This document shows, piece by piece, positions 1 to 28,449 of a stretch of DNA of 64,000 nucleotides (its first letter is position 1; each line of letters starts with the position of its first letter). The stretch comes from Bryum argenteum. Lineage: Eukaryota; Streptophyta; Bryopsida; Bryales; Bryaceae. The notes under the pieces were generated by a model. The model did not search any database and had not been told where the DNA came from. It saw only the letters and a list, made by a program, of their open reading frames with translations. The translations under genes were made by a program, and so were the position numbers. The stretch is from the NCBI GenBank assembly GCA_037043015.1, contig CM073327.1, positions 9,096,727 to 9,160,726 on the forward strand, given 5' to 3'.

Positions 1-76
1 ACAGGGAAAGGTTCAAGATTCTGCCTTAATTGAAACGTTGCTAGCTAAAGACCAGAGTTAGATGTAAGATTCATGC

Positions 77-3000
77 CTGCTTGAAAAGAGCTCGCATGAG
101 TCTGATGCCTTTGTCTTCTAATGAAACAATGACCTGCAATTTCAGCGACCTTGGTTACTAAATTCAACTATGAGAGCATGAAAGCCAATTGCATAGGAGC
201 ATGACGAGAAATGCCATCCACAAAACGACGCAGCTCTAAGACTCCCAATAAAGCAGGATAAGTTCCTGACTTAAACATCCAAGCGAAATGCAGTTTAGCC
301 ATCAAAATTATGGCATATTTCATAACAGAAAAGAATCACTTAAAATGGTAGTCATGCTGAACACCTGTTGACGTCGTTTCTGAGGTAGTTCAGATAAGAC
401 ATCCTTCTTCAGTCTTCGAATCATCACTGTTGACTTTACAAGACCATGGAGTTCCTGAAGGTTACTTGACCCTTGATACATTCCGAAGTGTCCCTGCATG
501 AATCGAATGTTCAGAGTGGAACTTTACTCACAGATAAAACATATCGAAACTCGTAGCACTGTATGTAAAAAAATAAAAGGTACTCACCCCGAGGCAATAA
601 CGATTGCCATATTCATGTATATTCTTGTATGCTGTTGGTTGCAATGCTTCCAGCTGAAGACAAACAACAAAACTGAATCGCAAAACAACATAAAAATCTG
701 CTCAAAATAATGACGGAACTATTGCACTTTTCGTTGCACGTGGTGCGCAGCGAAGAAAAAGAAGCTAAAATGAGTTGTGCAAGTTTATGGTTGACCTGCT
801 TGTAGAGTTCTATGGGACGAGAGAGTGCTGGAGTTCCAGTAAGAAGCACAGCATACTTGGCTTTCTGCACAATCGAATTACGAACGTTATTACAGCACAT
901 TCCAATAATATCAAAAACCTATCAGATGCTCATTGAATACCTGCATTTCATACCCAAAAGTGAGAACGGATCGTACCTGAAGTATGGGTACACAGGCATT
1001 TGTTCGTTTCGCTTGTGCATTCTTTAGATAATGCGCCTCATCTGCAATAATAACCTGCAAGTAACTAAGTCAGCGCTGCATAATTGAGGCGCCCACACTA
1101 GTCCATTTCCTAAACATGACTATCTTGCATATTAGCTAAAAATGACATGGCTGTTGAGCCCGCAAGCAGAAGTAACGATTGGTCGAAATGCAGCTCATTC
1201 CGCACAACGAAAGCTTTCAGGCGTTTAAGTCAAGTCTTTTAGGAGTATGTGCAGACCGTTGTGAACACGGGACTGAAAACGTAACTAAAGTCCTAACAAT
1301 CAAGGATAACTATTGGGATTCGGAATAGGCTAACTGACCTTAAATTTAGCTTCACTGATAGCATCATTAAATTTTGTTACGAGATCATAGGACACGATGT
1401 TGAATAAGCCATCCAGTCTTACAGAACCCTTGCCAGCTGAATGCACAATATTGAAACCCTCTCTGTTTGAGATCGAACAATGTGACATGACAACCTGCAC
1501 AACGTAAAACGAGTGCCAAATAAGTGCATAAGCATTGGATGACAGATAAGGAACAGAACCAGACTTGATTGGTAGAATCCGGACGGATATGAAACCACAA
1601 AGAATTAGCATATAGCATTTTGACTCGCACCGTAATGTCAGCGGGACGAATATCCAGCCATTGATGAAGAGCCTGATAACACCGCCGAGAACTTGTCAGT
1701 TCATGCAGCAACCGTATTGCGACTTCCATAGACAACCAGCCAAAGTCAGAAGTACCGCGCTAGCACCTTACCAAAAGATGACTGGGGTAGCAATATCCTT
1801 ACCAGTGCCCATTGTAACCGCAACGATGAAGGGACTACAATCAGAACTGGCCATTCTTCTTCTAAGCATGACGCCACTGCAATTGCCTGCAAATACATGC
1901 CTTAGTACTCCGGATGATACCGCAGCTACTTCTGCTTTGCAACACACAAGGAGATGGAAAACAAATAGTACCAACCACGGACATGTATACAAATATCTAT
2001 AGAGGGTACTCAAATTAATGATCGCCAACTCTATGCAGAACATGTCAATCAGATGCAAGCTAATGAAGTGACAGTGTGACTGGACACTTAACAATGAAAC
2101 GCCGTCACAGATAAGAGTAACCAATGAACTCCATCTTGATTGACTCTATAACTTAAATTGGCGGCGAGTGCTGATACTACCTCAAACCATCATCTAGAGA
2201 TAAATCTACCAATGAGCGGACAATATGATCTCAACTACCCTAGTGTATGCAGAAATGATCTTCAAGGCAGCAATAACCTGTAAAGTCTTCCCAAGACCCA
2301 TTTCATCTGCTATCAAGACACGGCAGCCACGCTGTAGTGCAAACCTGGATCGCATAGTGACACGAAATTAACTTCTGAAATTCAAAAGAGCAGGTAGAAC
2401 GTACTAAAGAATGTCTCGCAAGGAGGGGTTTAGTTAGCAGCTAATTTCTATTTCTTCAGAGTTGTACGGTATATCAAGCCCAAACACCACCTAAGCATAG
2501 ACGAAGTGGTGAGACCACAGATCAGTAAGTTAGCACACATCGAAGATATGCCTTCACGGACTATACCTCACTCCATCCCGTTGAAAGGGCAATAATTTTG
2601 ACTCTAGCTGCGCCGGGATATCATTGTATTTTTCTGCGCAGCCAGAACTCGTTAACGGTAGAATCCAAGAAAACGTGTTTCCAAGGATGTAGGATTCACG
2701 ATTTGTACTTTAAACCAGCATTCATCCTTTCAGGGGATTTAAGAAACATTGACTAAGATAGGCCTGCATCTACAATGAGCACCGGAGAGAAGCCTTCAGT
2801 ACTTCTGTCATACAAAGACAAGCATTGCACATCCTAAGTAATGGAATTAGGATCTACAGAAAACATGACAGCCATTAAAGCAAGAGATAGTACCTTGCAA
2901 GTTGGGAGCAGCAGCAGCCGCCTCAACAGCACGCCGGACGAGAGGTTCCAGCCCTTCAACCTGAAGCACACTAGCTTAGTCGAATCTGCTTGTGTTCAGA

Positions 3001-6000
3001 TAGACTCTCCTCTAACTGACGTCAAACTCACATCGAGAATATAGCAAGAACTTACATTCACATCCAAGTCGGTGATTTTGTTCAAAACATTCTCAGCTTC
3101 TGATAAGGATGAAAATGGAAATAGCCATAGCCTGCCATACAAGTCAACAAAAATTAAGATACCTCAGACAAGCTTTTCGAGTCCTTGAAAACCTACACGA
3201 TTAAGCAGAAGATTAGTAGACTCATTGAACTGCCGAACAGATGACGAAGGAAATACAATACCTCTCTTTGGGATTCCACTCTGCTCTTGGAATATTTCGC
3301 ATAGCAGCAATAATTTTCTGTAAGAACATCAAACCTCACAATTTGCAAATACAACATATAAAATTTGGATAGGGGAAGTACCCAAATCCATAACCAAGAA
3401 ATCTGATTCACAGAACACATACGTGCATGCGAATATGTAAAGAAAACCAAAGAAAAGATAGCATACCTCATTATAATCGAACTTGGCCGCCACGTCTCCA
3501 CTTTGATGGAGGAAGAATTTGACCACAATTTTGGGTAAATTTGATAAGTCAGGCTTTGGTTGCAAAGAACTTGGTAAAGCGTCTCTATTAGGTTGAGAGG
3601 CCTTCAACTCTTCTGTATAACGGGGAGTAGAGCCAATTAACAAAAGACAAGGGCACCAAATTGGACCTCCCTTTGTCTCACGCAATAATCTCAAAAAACC
3701 ACGAGTTTCCCGTAAAAAGATCTATAAGCTTCTCCGTAAAAGCAAGACAGAGCAGCATCAAGGAGCAAAACTAACCAACTCCATCTGAAAAAGTTGGAGG
3801 AAGGCACAAAGGGGGCACTGCTTCAACCTGCAGGCCAGCACATTGTGATTGTATTCAATTCATAATTGAAGGAATCGGAAAAGGGCACCAACCGACTGAA
3901 CATTAAACTGCAGTACTCTCTTCATCAGGATCAGAAAAGAGAGAATGATAGAAAAACAAAGAAAGTATGATATTAATCTGTATGGTAGTGCTTAATTTTC
4001 GAGGGAAGACTAACCGTGACAGGGATTCTGTACAAGGCTCGCACAAGTTCCTCCATCTTGCTCCTTGGTACAACCCAGACCCTACAATTTCATGTAAATA
4101 ATTCTTAATGCACTGGGTAACAACTTACATACCCGGCAACAAACAAAGTCAAAGACTGCATAATCCTCATGTTTGAATCCGCAAAGACTTCCAAGTATCT
4201 TGACACAATCAGTTCGATGGCACTAGCGACACATGAGCATGCTCACTTTTCTTCAGCGATCCATGTTCTTCCAGGCATAGACTGGCAAGCTTCCTTTACT
4301 TTCTGCAATACAGAAGGCCACAACTTTAGCCAAATCAGTGCTTCTTCCACTGCACCCAGGAGAATGACCCTGACTATGATTTTATTATCAAAGAAAATTC
4401 TTATTGATCCATGTGCTTGAACTGATTCATGATTACAACAAAAATTCACGGTTCAAGTATAGACGGAGAGCGTTACAGATTTAAAGACGTGATTCAACCC
4501 AAATGATTCTTGAAATCGACAAAGCATTATCGCCAGTAGAGTATCTGATAATAAGACTTACCAGGTTAAAGGGACTCCTGACAGCAATATGATCCGGGCT
4601 TATCAAGTAAATTTGTGCCACTAAGAGCGATCCCTTGACTTTCATAGGGCTCTTTGGAAGGTTTTTCTGCGGGCTTAAATTGTGTTGTTGCATGCGAGGA
4701 GGACTTGATGGATTTTGCCCTTCAACATGTCCTGGAATATCAACTTGAAGGCGCCGGGCAGGTTTTGATGGGCTGCTAAGCGGATTCATGTTCGATGCTG
4801 TTCATGGGAGCAAGTTCAAGCTTATTGAAGATTCCAAAGCTCTACAAATCATGCAACAATGAACTTGAAGTGTTCGTAGTACGCATGTCCAACAACGACC
4901 TATGGATATAGACACGAGAAGCTCATTTCCATCCATGCCTAATGATTCTTGCACGAGTAACCTCAGATCACTGACAATAAAGTTTTGCCGCTTTAAAACC
5001 ACAAGGATGTGCGTCTTGCAAGTGGCGTACGAATAATGCCCAGGTGAAAAAGGCGCGAACCTGTTTGTCGGTAGTCTTGTTCTATACATGACGGCAGGAT
5101 TAATGGCGAAGTTGCTTCTATCTGAAAGGATCAAATAACCAACACTCAGCCTCCGGGACTGAAGGGACTGAAAGAACGAAAATGGCTACAAATTTGAAGT
5201 TCTTGAAGTCCCGACCGTCACGCAAGGCAGATAAATGAGAAACTATACTGAACCAATCAAAAACAGATTCTCCAGCGAGTAGGTCCACATAGAACATACG
5301 TCTACGGAGATCTCTGGTAAGGTTGTGAGTCTTCTGACCAACTCCTCAAGTCGATTTTCGGGAAAATGCCAGATTCTGCACCAACCCCAACCATCACTTG
5401 ATATCGTACTGACGATAAAGCAAGAGTCTTACACAGCGATGACGCTCGAGCCGTAAGGAAAATGAAAGGATGACAAAATTACAATAAATATGTTCGCAAT
5501 CCTACCGGCGAGTAGTATCCCACTCGTAACCTGGTACTGTCTTGTAACCACCGACAAGATGCTGCAAGAGAAATACCTGTAAAAGTGAGAAAAAGTCTAC
5601 AACGCCGACAGGGGTTTATCAAGGGTTTAGAATATGTCATGATAGCACATGTAACTGTATCAAATTTCTGTGTGCGCTGTCTGGAACAAACCACCTCACA
5701 TCACTCTACAGCAGAAAGAATCGGACTATTCATCCGCTACTCTGCACTTAGACGGACATTCGAAGTGATAATGCAAGAGATAACACCTGTAAAAGTGAAG
5801 AACTCTAGAACGCCGACAAGGTCTGTGATGAGTTTAATAATAAGCGAAGGAACAATGCACGCTGCGGAATTTACCTTGTCATAAGCAGCTTGAACACCAA
5901 TTCGACCAGGATTATCAAGGAAAACTTTCACCAATATTTTATTGACTCGACCTAAGCTCTTGGCGGGGGAGTGAGGTATCTGCTTCATTGGAGAAGAGAA

Positions 6001-6159
6001 AGCAGGACGCCGCTGATAAGAGTATTGGCCAGCATGTGAAGGCCCGGGTGGCGGCACAGAGGCCGTGGAAGACGATTTTTGCCTATCAGCGAGCTGCTTT
6101 TTCGCATTGTTCTCCAAAGAATCCAACTCCTCCATGCTCAACCCCCATTCATCATCCAT
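77..6159 (-). CDS. SMARCAL1: SMARCAL1-type SNF2 annealing helicase with three HARP modules (3' end beyond left edge)
   Basis: Likely ATP-driven DNA annealing helicase that remodels stalled replication forks in the nucleus. Exons by phase (minus strand): 6159-5875, 5561-5506, 5375-5300, 5121-5061, 4797-4562, 4302-4247, 4081-4015, 3827-3776, 3612-3467, 3317-3262, 3131-3056, 2960-2894, 2633-2567, 2344-2278, 1886-1803, 1672-1631, 1494-1339, 1054-977, 864-796, 653-588, 493-365, 133-77; 683 codons so far. Start [16 protein letters not shown]. Three HARP modules: [11 protein letters not shown] to [23 protein letters not shown] to [23 protein letters not shown] to [12 protein letters not shown]. Then SNF2 motifs: Q-motif [12 protein letters not shown], Walker [10 protein letters not shown], Ia [13 protein letters not shown] in [26 protein letters not shown], and the [14 protein letters not shown] block. 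The second RecA lobe lies mostly outside the window. Family assignment is secure; single exon borders are less so. The last visible donor reads CAG|GC, not GT. Confidence 0.9.
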
Positions 6160-6970
6160 CGCTTACACTTCACCCGCCCTCAATAATTTAAACTGCCCTC
6201 CTCAATTGACCATGCCGATTCCCTCCACGGAAAACATCGCCACTACTTCATCTACAAAATGCAGGGCCGCGAGAGTCCAAAACTCAGAAACTACCACATC
6301 TTCGATCAATCAAAAATGGAAAGACACTATTCTGACACTTCGACAGTCACAATCCCCGTCTTGATTTCCCCGCCGATGCATGCTCCCATTCACAGTAAAA
6401 CACAAAGCTGTTGAAGCATCGAGCTTAAACTCTCACGAATCAATCCGATCATTCTAAACGCAATCGTACAACAATCGGCTCATGAGATGTAACAGCCAAG
6501 CAGATAGATCGCCGCAACAAACCTAATTTAGCGCAATGACGAAAATGCACACCTGCTCCTTCTTTACCTCCGTCTCCTCAAAGACCTACACTCCACAGGG
6601 AACTGAAAGCACAAATCACAACATGCAATCAGCAATTACAGCACTATACCCCTGTTCGATCAGAAAATAATGCCATTGCTTGCTCTCCTTCAATTTACAG
6701 AAAATAAAATGTTAAAGCATCACTGACGATCACTGCATGGTGTTCAAGCCAATTGCACATCATTCCGCTCATGAACAGTAACAACTGATCGCCGCAACAA
6801 ACCTAATTCTCCGCAATGACGAATATGCAAATCCGCTCCTCCTCCGTCTTCAGTCTTTTCTAAGACCTACTTACACTCCACAGTTGATTGAATGAAAGCA
6901 ATACGCAATTAGCGCTAATCCGGCGTCTTGAACACAATTACGGCGCTAATCCCCTGTTCGGAATGACGAT
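6160..6970. repeat. 5' flank of the helicase gene with a roughly 280-bp tandem duplication
   Basis: Presumed leader and promoter of the minus-strand helicase. Two related copies can be aligned: GCCGCAACAAACCTAATT occurs at 6511 and again at 6791, followed in both by CGCAATGACGAA, a CTCC-rich stretch, AAGACCTAC...ACTCCACAG, and CCCCTGTTCG near 6651 and 6951. The period is about 280 bp with substitutions and small indels. No protein-coding exon is supported here. Confidence 0.6.
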
Positions 6971-8160
6971 CCTCTGTCTAGGCGTATTTATACGTATTCT
7001 TACTGTATATGGTATAAATCTTCTCGTATATGTACGGATCGTGGAGTGAGTGAAAAGACATTCTTCTATTTGAGATCCTAGTATGAGTGGAAGTTGACTC
7101 CCAAATGATGAGGGTGTGTGATATGATGTCCAATCAATCATTACTATGACGTTCCAAGGCTCACAATAAAGAATGAGAAGCAAACAAAAGAACCCTGTTG
7201 GGGTTGGCGTGAAAGAAGTGTCCAACCTACCCTTGACAACATGCAAACCCATGGGTTTTCTAATGAGGTGAGTATGTAGAATGAGAATCAACATCTTGGT
7301 TAATAAATGCCTAATGTAAAGGAAGCACATCATGTTTGATGTGTTTTTGTGCTAAGGTAGAGCAAATGATAGAAAATGGCATGTCATCACACGATCTTCG
7401 GACCCTATATAGAAAATAATTAAAAAATTATGTGAAATAGAACTCATTTAGGATATATATGCTTAAAACAAAAAATGACAGTAGTGGTGTAAGACTAATA
7501 ACTTTTGTGGATATGTACCCTAATGGATTAGTGTAGGTAGGTGTATACGAGAAGAATTTGTTCAATAGTTGTCATAGTGTTTGCACAACTTGATTTTTTG
7601 ACAGAACCATATTTTTCGCGATGTGGGTTCTGTATGTGAATACTCCCAACTTATTTGCAAACAATATATACGTTAATAAAAATAAAGGCAACATGATAAT
7701 TCTATGGCATCTAGTCACTGAACATTTAGATTATTTGTAAATTTTTCTATGACAAACCTACTTTTCAAGGGTATAAATATTTCAAAGTACATTTCAGAAT
7801 TGTGCTATCAACTTCAAGAAGCTTATCAAACAAGCCAAGGAGGAATGGTAACGAGGCATTTTCCAAGAAGAAGCCCCACATTCATCCGACTGAAGAAAGT
7901 CAGAGCCTGAGAAATTATTTCACGGCAAAAGGTACCGCACGGCAACGGGAGCCCGTACTGTACCAAAGAAAGAAAAGGAAAAGAAAGGGAGGGGGTGGTA
8001 GGGGGCGAGGTTGACGTGCCTGCCGAAGGCTAGTCGGGGAAATAGAGGGAAGACGATCAAGCCTGTTTTGGCAACGACGATCAAAGCTGTTCCTGTTTAC
8101 GAGGTAGCACAGAACAGTAGATCAACGTGAGTCAGTCGTCGGAGCACTAACTCGCCTGGC
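6971..8160. other. Intergenic region between divergent helicase and BEACH genes
   Basis: AT-rich up to about 7800, then a more GC-rich stretch with purine-rich runs near 7970-8020 (AAAGGAAAAGAAAGGGAGGG). Short open frames here show no recognisable protein. It probably holds the BEACH promoter at its right end; nothing else can be supported. Confidence 0.4.
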
Positions 8161-8219
8161 AGCATTGTTGCTTCTTCGAGCTTTCCTTTACCCCGACTCT
8201 CTCTTTCCATCATTTTCTC

Positions 8220-8780
8220 TTATTGCACGCATCTCGAAAACCCTAACTCATTTCGCTTTTCCTCGTCCCTAAACCCTACACTGCAATCACAATCACTGCA
8301 AACGCCAATGTGAGATTCGCAAGCTGGCTTCGATGCGAGTGATTAGCCAGGTACGCATTCTTGCTCCAGAATCGAGCGTTTTGAACTTTTTCCAGAGATC
8401 GGCATTTTGAGCGGGGAGCTAGTTCAATCAATGCTGCCATTTTCACTCTGTCTAAATTTGTGGAGATCTAGCTTTTTAGTGTCTGCCTAGGATCTTGTTT
8501 GTGAGATTCTTGGTAATGTGATCGACTAGCTAGTGAATCGCGACCTTTGTTGGCTGGTGTAGTACCTCTGCCAGTGGTTGATTTGTCTGCAACGGTGTTA
8601 AGCGAAGGGAACTGCATTTTCTACTGAACTTACTTGTGTGTGTATGTTGCGCGTACTTGGAGTTGAGTTGCATTTGCTCTTGGAGCCGGTAGTTTGATTG
8701 GATTGAGCTTCCGTGCAGATGGCTGAGTGTGTATATCTGCAGGCAATTGACAATCCAATGGTTCTTTTAATATAATTATT
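8220..8780 (+). promoter_or_regulatory. BEACH gene 5' leader with telo-box motifs and a leader intron
   Basis: Two telo-box-like motifs, AAAACCCTAA near 8238 and CCTAAACCCTA near 8269, are typical of plant promoters and leaders of growth-related genes. A good donor CAG|GTACGC at about 8350 and an acceptor TATCTGCAG at about 8742 suggest a 5'UTR intron of about 390 bp, leaving about 38 nt of leader before the ATG at 8781. Confidence 0.5.
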
Positions 8781-24532
<15,752 letters not shown>

Positions 24533-25966
24533 TATCGTAAAGGTTGAGTAGTTTAGCATGTCTCCTGTAATCACCTGATCCAATTTTTCCAGTCTCAATG
24601 AATAGATTGAGAACTGTTCCCCACGATGGAAATTGTTACGGTATTGTAGAATCGCAGATTAGTGAAGAGTATTGTTTGTTTCTTCGATCATAATGAACTC
24701 CACGAGTTGTGCAACTTGGCTTTTCTCGAGTAGCAATGGGTTCCAATCCGATTGACTGCTCGTCTTCCAACTACTCTTTGTCGTATACCGTTCTGGTGAT
24801 AGTTCAGCTGCACCTTGCACTTTGCAGGACTTCGAACGCTTTGATGGTAATGATTATCATTCATTTACATGTGGGACAATTCAGGAAGCATCATTATGTG
24901 CACGAAATTTGCAGATAACATATATTATAGAATTTTAATGGTCTACACATTGAATTAAAACACGTATTGTCTCGTTCAATTTGCTATTTACAGGGTAGTG
25001 CTCAACAATCAAAGCTGAAGGTTCACGCATACACTGTAAAGGTTGGATGAAGCACAACATTTTCTTTGCAAGTTACCATAGAATCATCAAGATTTCACCA
25101 GATTGTTCCGCACTCAGCTCCATGTGATGATAATTAACCCCTTTATTGACACAGGGGACCAAATTTGAACAAGAACTTCCATACTCTCAATGGTGGCAAA
25201 TTTCGAGATTTTACCCGATATTTATAGAATCAAGTTAGCTCGACACTTACCATTTTGGATTTTCGAATTTATTTAATTATCTATGCTAAAATATGATCAA
25301 AGGACAGTGAGGTAACATTTTTCTCAAAACAGTGATGTCAATTAAGGGTTAAGAAGTCTTTGTGTCGTAGTGGCAGGTCAAGGAATGGGATGGCTAGGTT
25401 GATTTGATTTCCATTGACTCTTGCAGTTCGTGCATCAACAACATGTAATGGTCCTCGCTCGTAGCATTGTTACGAGCCAACTTCTTACGTGCCTCCGGTC
25501 AAACATTGGTAATATTATCTCCCTTGAATCATTTAATACGTAAGTATTTACTTTGACGCGTTACCTTTGGTGATTCTAAAAACATCCAAAGATTAATTGT
25601 AAGTTGTGATATAAGAACTAAACCAAGATCTCTCAATTTTAAGCTTTCAGTTGTTTTCAAGAGGTTAATGATAGTTCTTTGATGATCAATGATTTACCAA
25701 AGCACAAAGGAAGTTGTTATTCTATAAACCAAGCTTAATGATTTTGTTTGCATATATAATTTGAAGAATTCTCGAAGAGAAAAGTCTCTTCAACAAATTG
25801 CAACCATACAATTTATTTCACACAATTTCTCTGCATTAAATTATGTTATAAGCAATTTATAAGCTTAGATTTATTTATTTTTTAAATTTATTAAAATCAC
25901 CAAAGAGTCAAGTTGACCAAGTGGTTATAATGTCTACGTCGTCATCCATCTGATGGATCTATTGTA

Positions 25967-26001
25967 GAACGGTTGATGGACACTGAATCCATCAACCGTT
26001 C
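25967..26001. repeat. Perfect 14-bp inverted repeat with 7-nt loop
   Basis: Arms GAACGGTTGATGGA (25967-25980) and TCCATCAACCGTTC (25988-26001) are exact reverse complements, separated by CACTGAA. No T-run follows and no gene ends nearby, so it is unlikely to be a terminator. It may be a remnant of a foldback element. Confidence 0.85.
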
Positions 26002-27114
26002 CTTCAACATCAACAAAAAAAATAAAGTGACATGTGAAAGCCACCACATGACATGCACAAGGTAGACCGAATCATCGCCCACTTTTTTTTTTTTCCCGCT
26101 AACTTCATCATCAGGAGCCCCACCCCCTTGACTGACTGGATCAGTGAAGAAAACGAATCAAAAAATTGTTGACAAACGCCATACCTTCTAAACTCCATCC
26201 ATTTGCGAGTTTGCCTCTAAGAGGAGAGGTTGCTTCTTACCTATAGTTGGCCAAGTCAATTGAGATGTATTGCCATCAACAACTATATTCCCTTCCCTCT
26301 TGGAAACGTTAATAATATCTTTTGTGATCCCAAGGGTTTTGTTTTGCTTTCATCATGGGTAAGAATCTTGATTTGATGACATTCTTTGGAATAGGTTTTA
26401 TGGATTATGTTCACAATTTAATTCCTTGGATTAGATTTTATAGGGATCTTCAAGTTATGAAATAACTTTTTGAGACTTGCTATATAAGAGATGGGACAGT
26501 ATGTTGTTTTGTGATGTGAATGTTTTCAAAGTAGTTATTAATTTAAAAGGGATGAGATTTTAATCACATCAACTTCAAGACATTAATCAATTCTAAGCAT
26601 CCAAGCTTATTATCAATTCTAAGCATCCAAGCTTATTATCAATATAATGAGCAACCATTGCCAGGCCAAAAGCTATGTTGTGATAAAAGTTCGATAAGAA
26701 TGCTTACTAGACTTTCAAAACATCTCACATCAATTTCCAAAATCTATATCCTAATTAAAATCAATGTCAATGATATGACCTATTACAAAAGAGGAGTTTA
26801 AAAGACCTTTGTAAAATGTCTTGCATTTAAATATCATGTGTGTTTCTTATGGTGATGATATTTTTTAATTACATCAAGCTCAAATATATATTCTAATATC
26901 AAACTCCCTATAACTAAATTTATGTAGTAACAAAGATTGTCATATAAGGTAGAGTGTAAGCTCAAAATTAGCGCGGTATTTAGAATAGCCCAATAAGGTG
27001 AAATCTACAATAAGTGTTTTAAAGCTTTGAAGATTGATATTCAAGGTACTCACCATGAGCAATTTAGAGTGTGCCATTTTAGTAAATTGCACCATAATTC
27101 GATGTTTTTTTTTT

Positions 27115-27305
27115 AATGCATTTGGGGTGATGGAAATTTGAATTACTTTACACTATGGTATTTCCTCCAAGCTCTCCACCCTTATTTCCACCAAGAATGT
27201 CTCATTCCATTGAAATCCTCGTCGAATGAGTCATTTTCTTCTGTGGGAATTTCACACTTCTCCTTCAGTGTAAGGTGAAGTATCGAATTCCATTCCCTCT
27301 TTTTT
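27115..27305. mobile_element. Possible MITE-like element
   Basis: A 180-190 bp stretch has imperfect terminal inverted repeats. The left end reads GGAAATTTGAATTACTTTAC and the right end, on the other strand, GGAATTCGATACTTCACCTT, joined by a shared ACACT (left) and AGTGT (right). No coding capacity; a target-site duplication could not be defined by eye. A chance inverted repeat remains possible. Confidence 0.35.
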
Positions 27306-28449
27306 TGTTGGATTTGTCAAAAGTTAGGATGAAGAAGTTATGGCTCTTCCCTTTGTCGAGAATGTCGCTTTTCAACACAAAGAACGTTCAAATTAGATCA
27401 TCTACCACATAAAAGTGATTTTCATCCCCATTATGATTGACCATTCTTAATTGTTAATATTGTGATTGATGATGTTGACTAGAGTCACTTCATGACTTAT
27501 AAGTATGTGGAAGTCATAAAACTGTTTCTTAAAAAGACATTTCAACAAATGACTTTCAAAAGAGTTTCACCAACTTACTACAATAACATGAACAAGAACA
27601 CTACTCACTTATGATGCAAAACATATTATGTAGTTGCACCTTATATTAGTTAACAAGTGAACATGAGTGATTAATGCAATTACCAATCTATCCTATTGAG
27701 ATTGTGATTTTGACTGCCATCAATGACACAAGCATATTTTGACTGCCAACAACAGTCCCCTCTGCCATGCCTTATTGTGATTGTCAATCGTACCTTAAGC
27801 CACGTTGCAATAACGTATGCCACGTTGTGGCTACCAACATGTGCCATGATATAGACTATCAACAATAGTCCATGCAAACTTATGAGTGATTGATCAAAAA
27901 ATTCAATTATATTTTTTAACACATTACTTTCGTCATTGTTCTTGGAAAATTAAAGAAACTAAGATACAAAATTTTATGAGATGTCTTTTTCTCCATAGAA
28001 GAGGGTATCAAAATGCTCTAGTCCCTTTTCCTTGGTGGTGACCGGTTCTCACTTATTACTTTCTTTATTTTCATTGAGGGAACTGGGGCTGAGTTGAAAG
28101 GCCAAGTGCCTTATCAGTACGTGAGCATTCGGTAGGTTCGGTTCCACGTTCGCCAGAGGAAAGACGGCTAGAACAAGGCTTGACAGTTGGAACACGGATT
28201 GAACTTAGTGAGCGGCCTTGGGTGTGTCTGCGAGTGGTCATGTTGTTGCCATTCGGCTCCATTCAGTGTTGGATTGTCCTCACACCCTTGCTCCCAAAAT
28301 TGAGTTGCTAATCCTTTCAATCAAAGCTCCCCTTTCCTTCTCTTTCCTGGGAATTCCATCTTCACCATGTTGTCTGGTGGATGAGAAATTGGTAACATGG
28401 TTGCAAAGAGAGGATGCAACCGTCTTGGATGAATGTCGATGAACGTATT

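Noticed and set aside
168..310. Open frame on the minus strand ([18 protein letters not shown]) as a helicase exon
   Set aside because: The exon ending KRRQQ at 365 joins VIVSLEDKG at 133 in phase and matches the family order; this stretch lies in the intron between them and resembles no helicase segment.
4802..5134. 110-codon minus-strand frame as a separate gene
   Set aside because: Only its 61-nt part (5121-5061), read in another frame, fits as a helicase linker exon; the frame itself has no family resemblance.
6938..7333. 131-codon frame with apparent hydrophobic segments
   Set aside because: Composition is that of AT-rich intergenic DNA; no homologous motif, and no sensible promoter or splice context.
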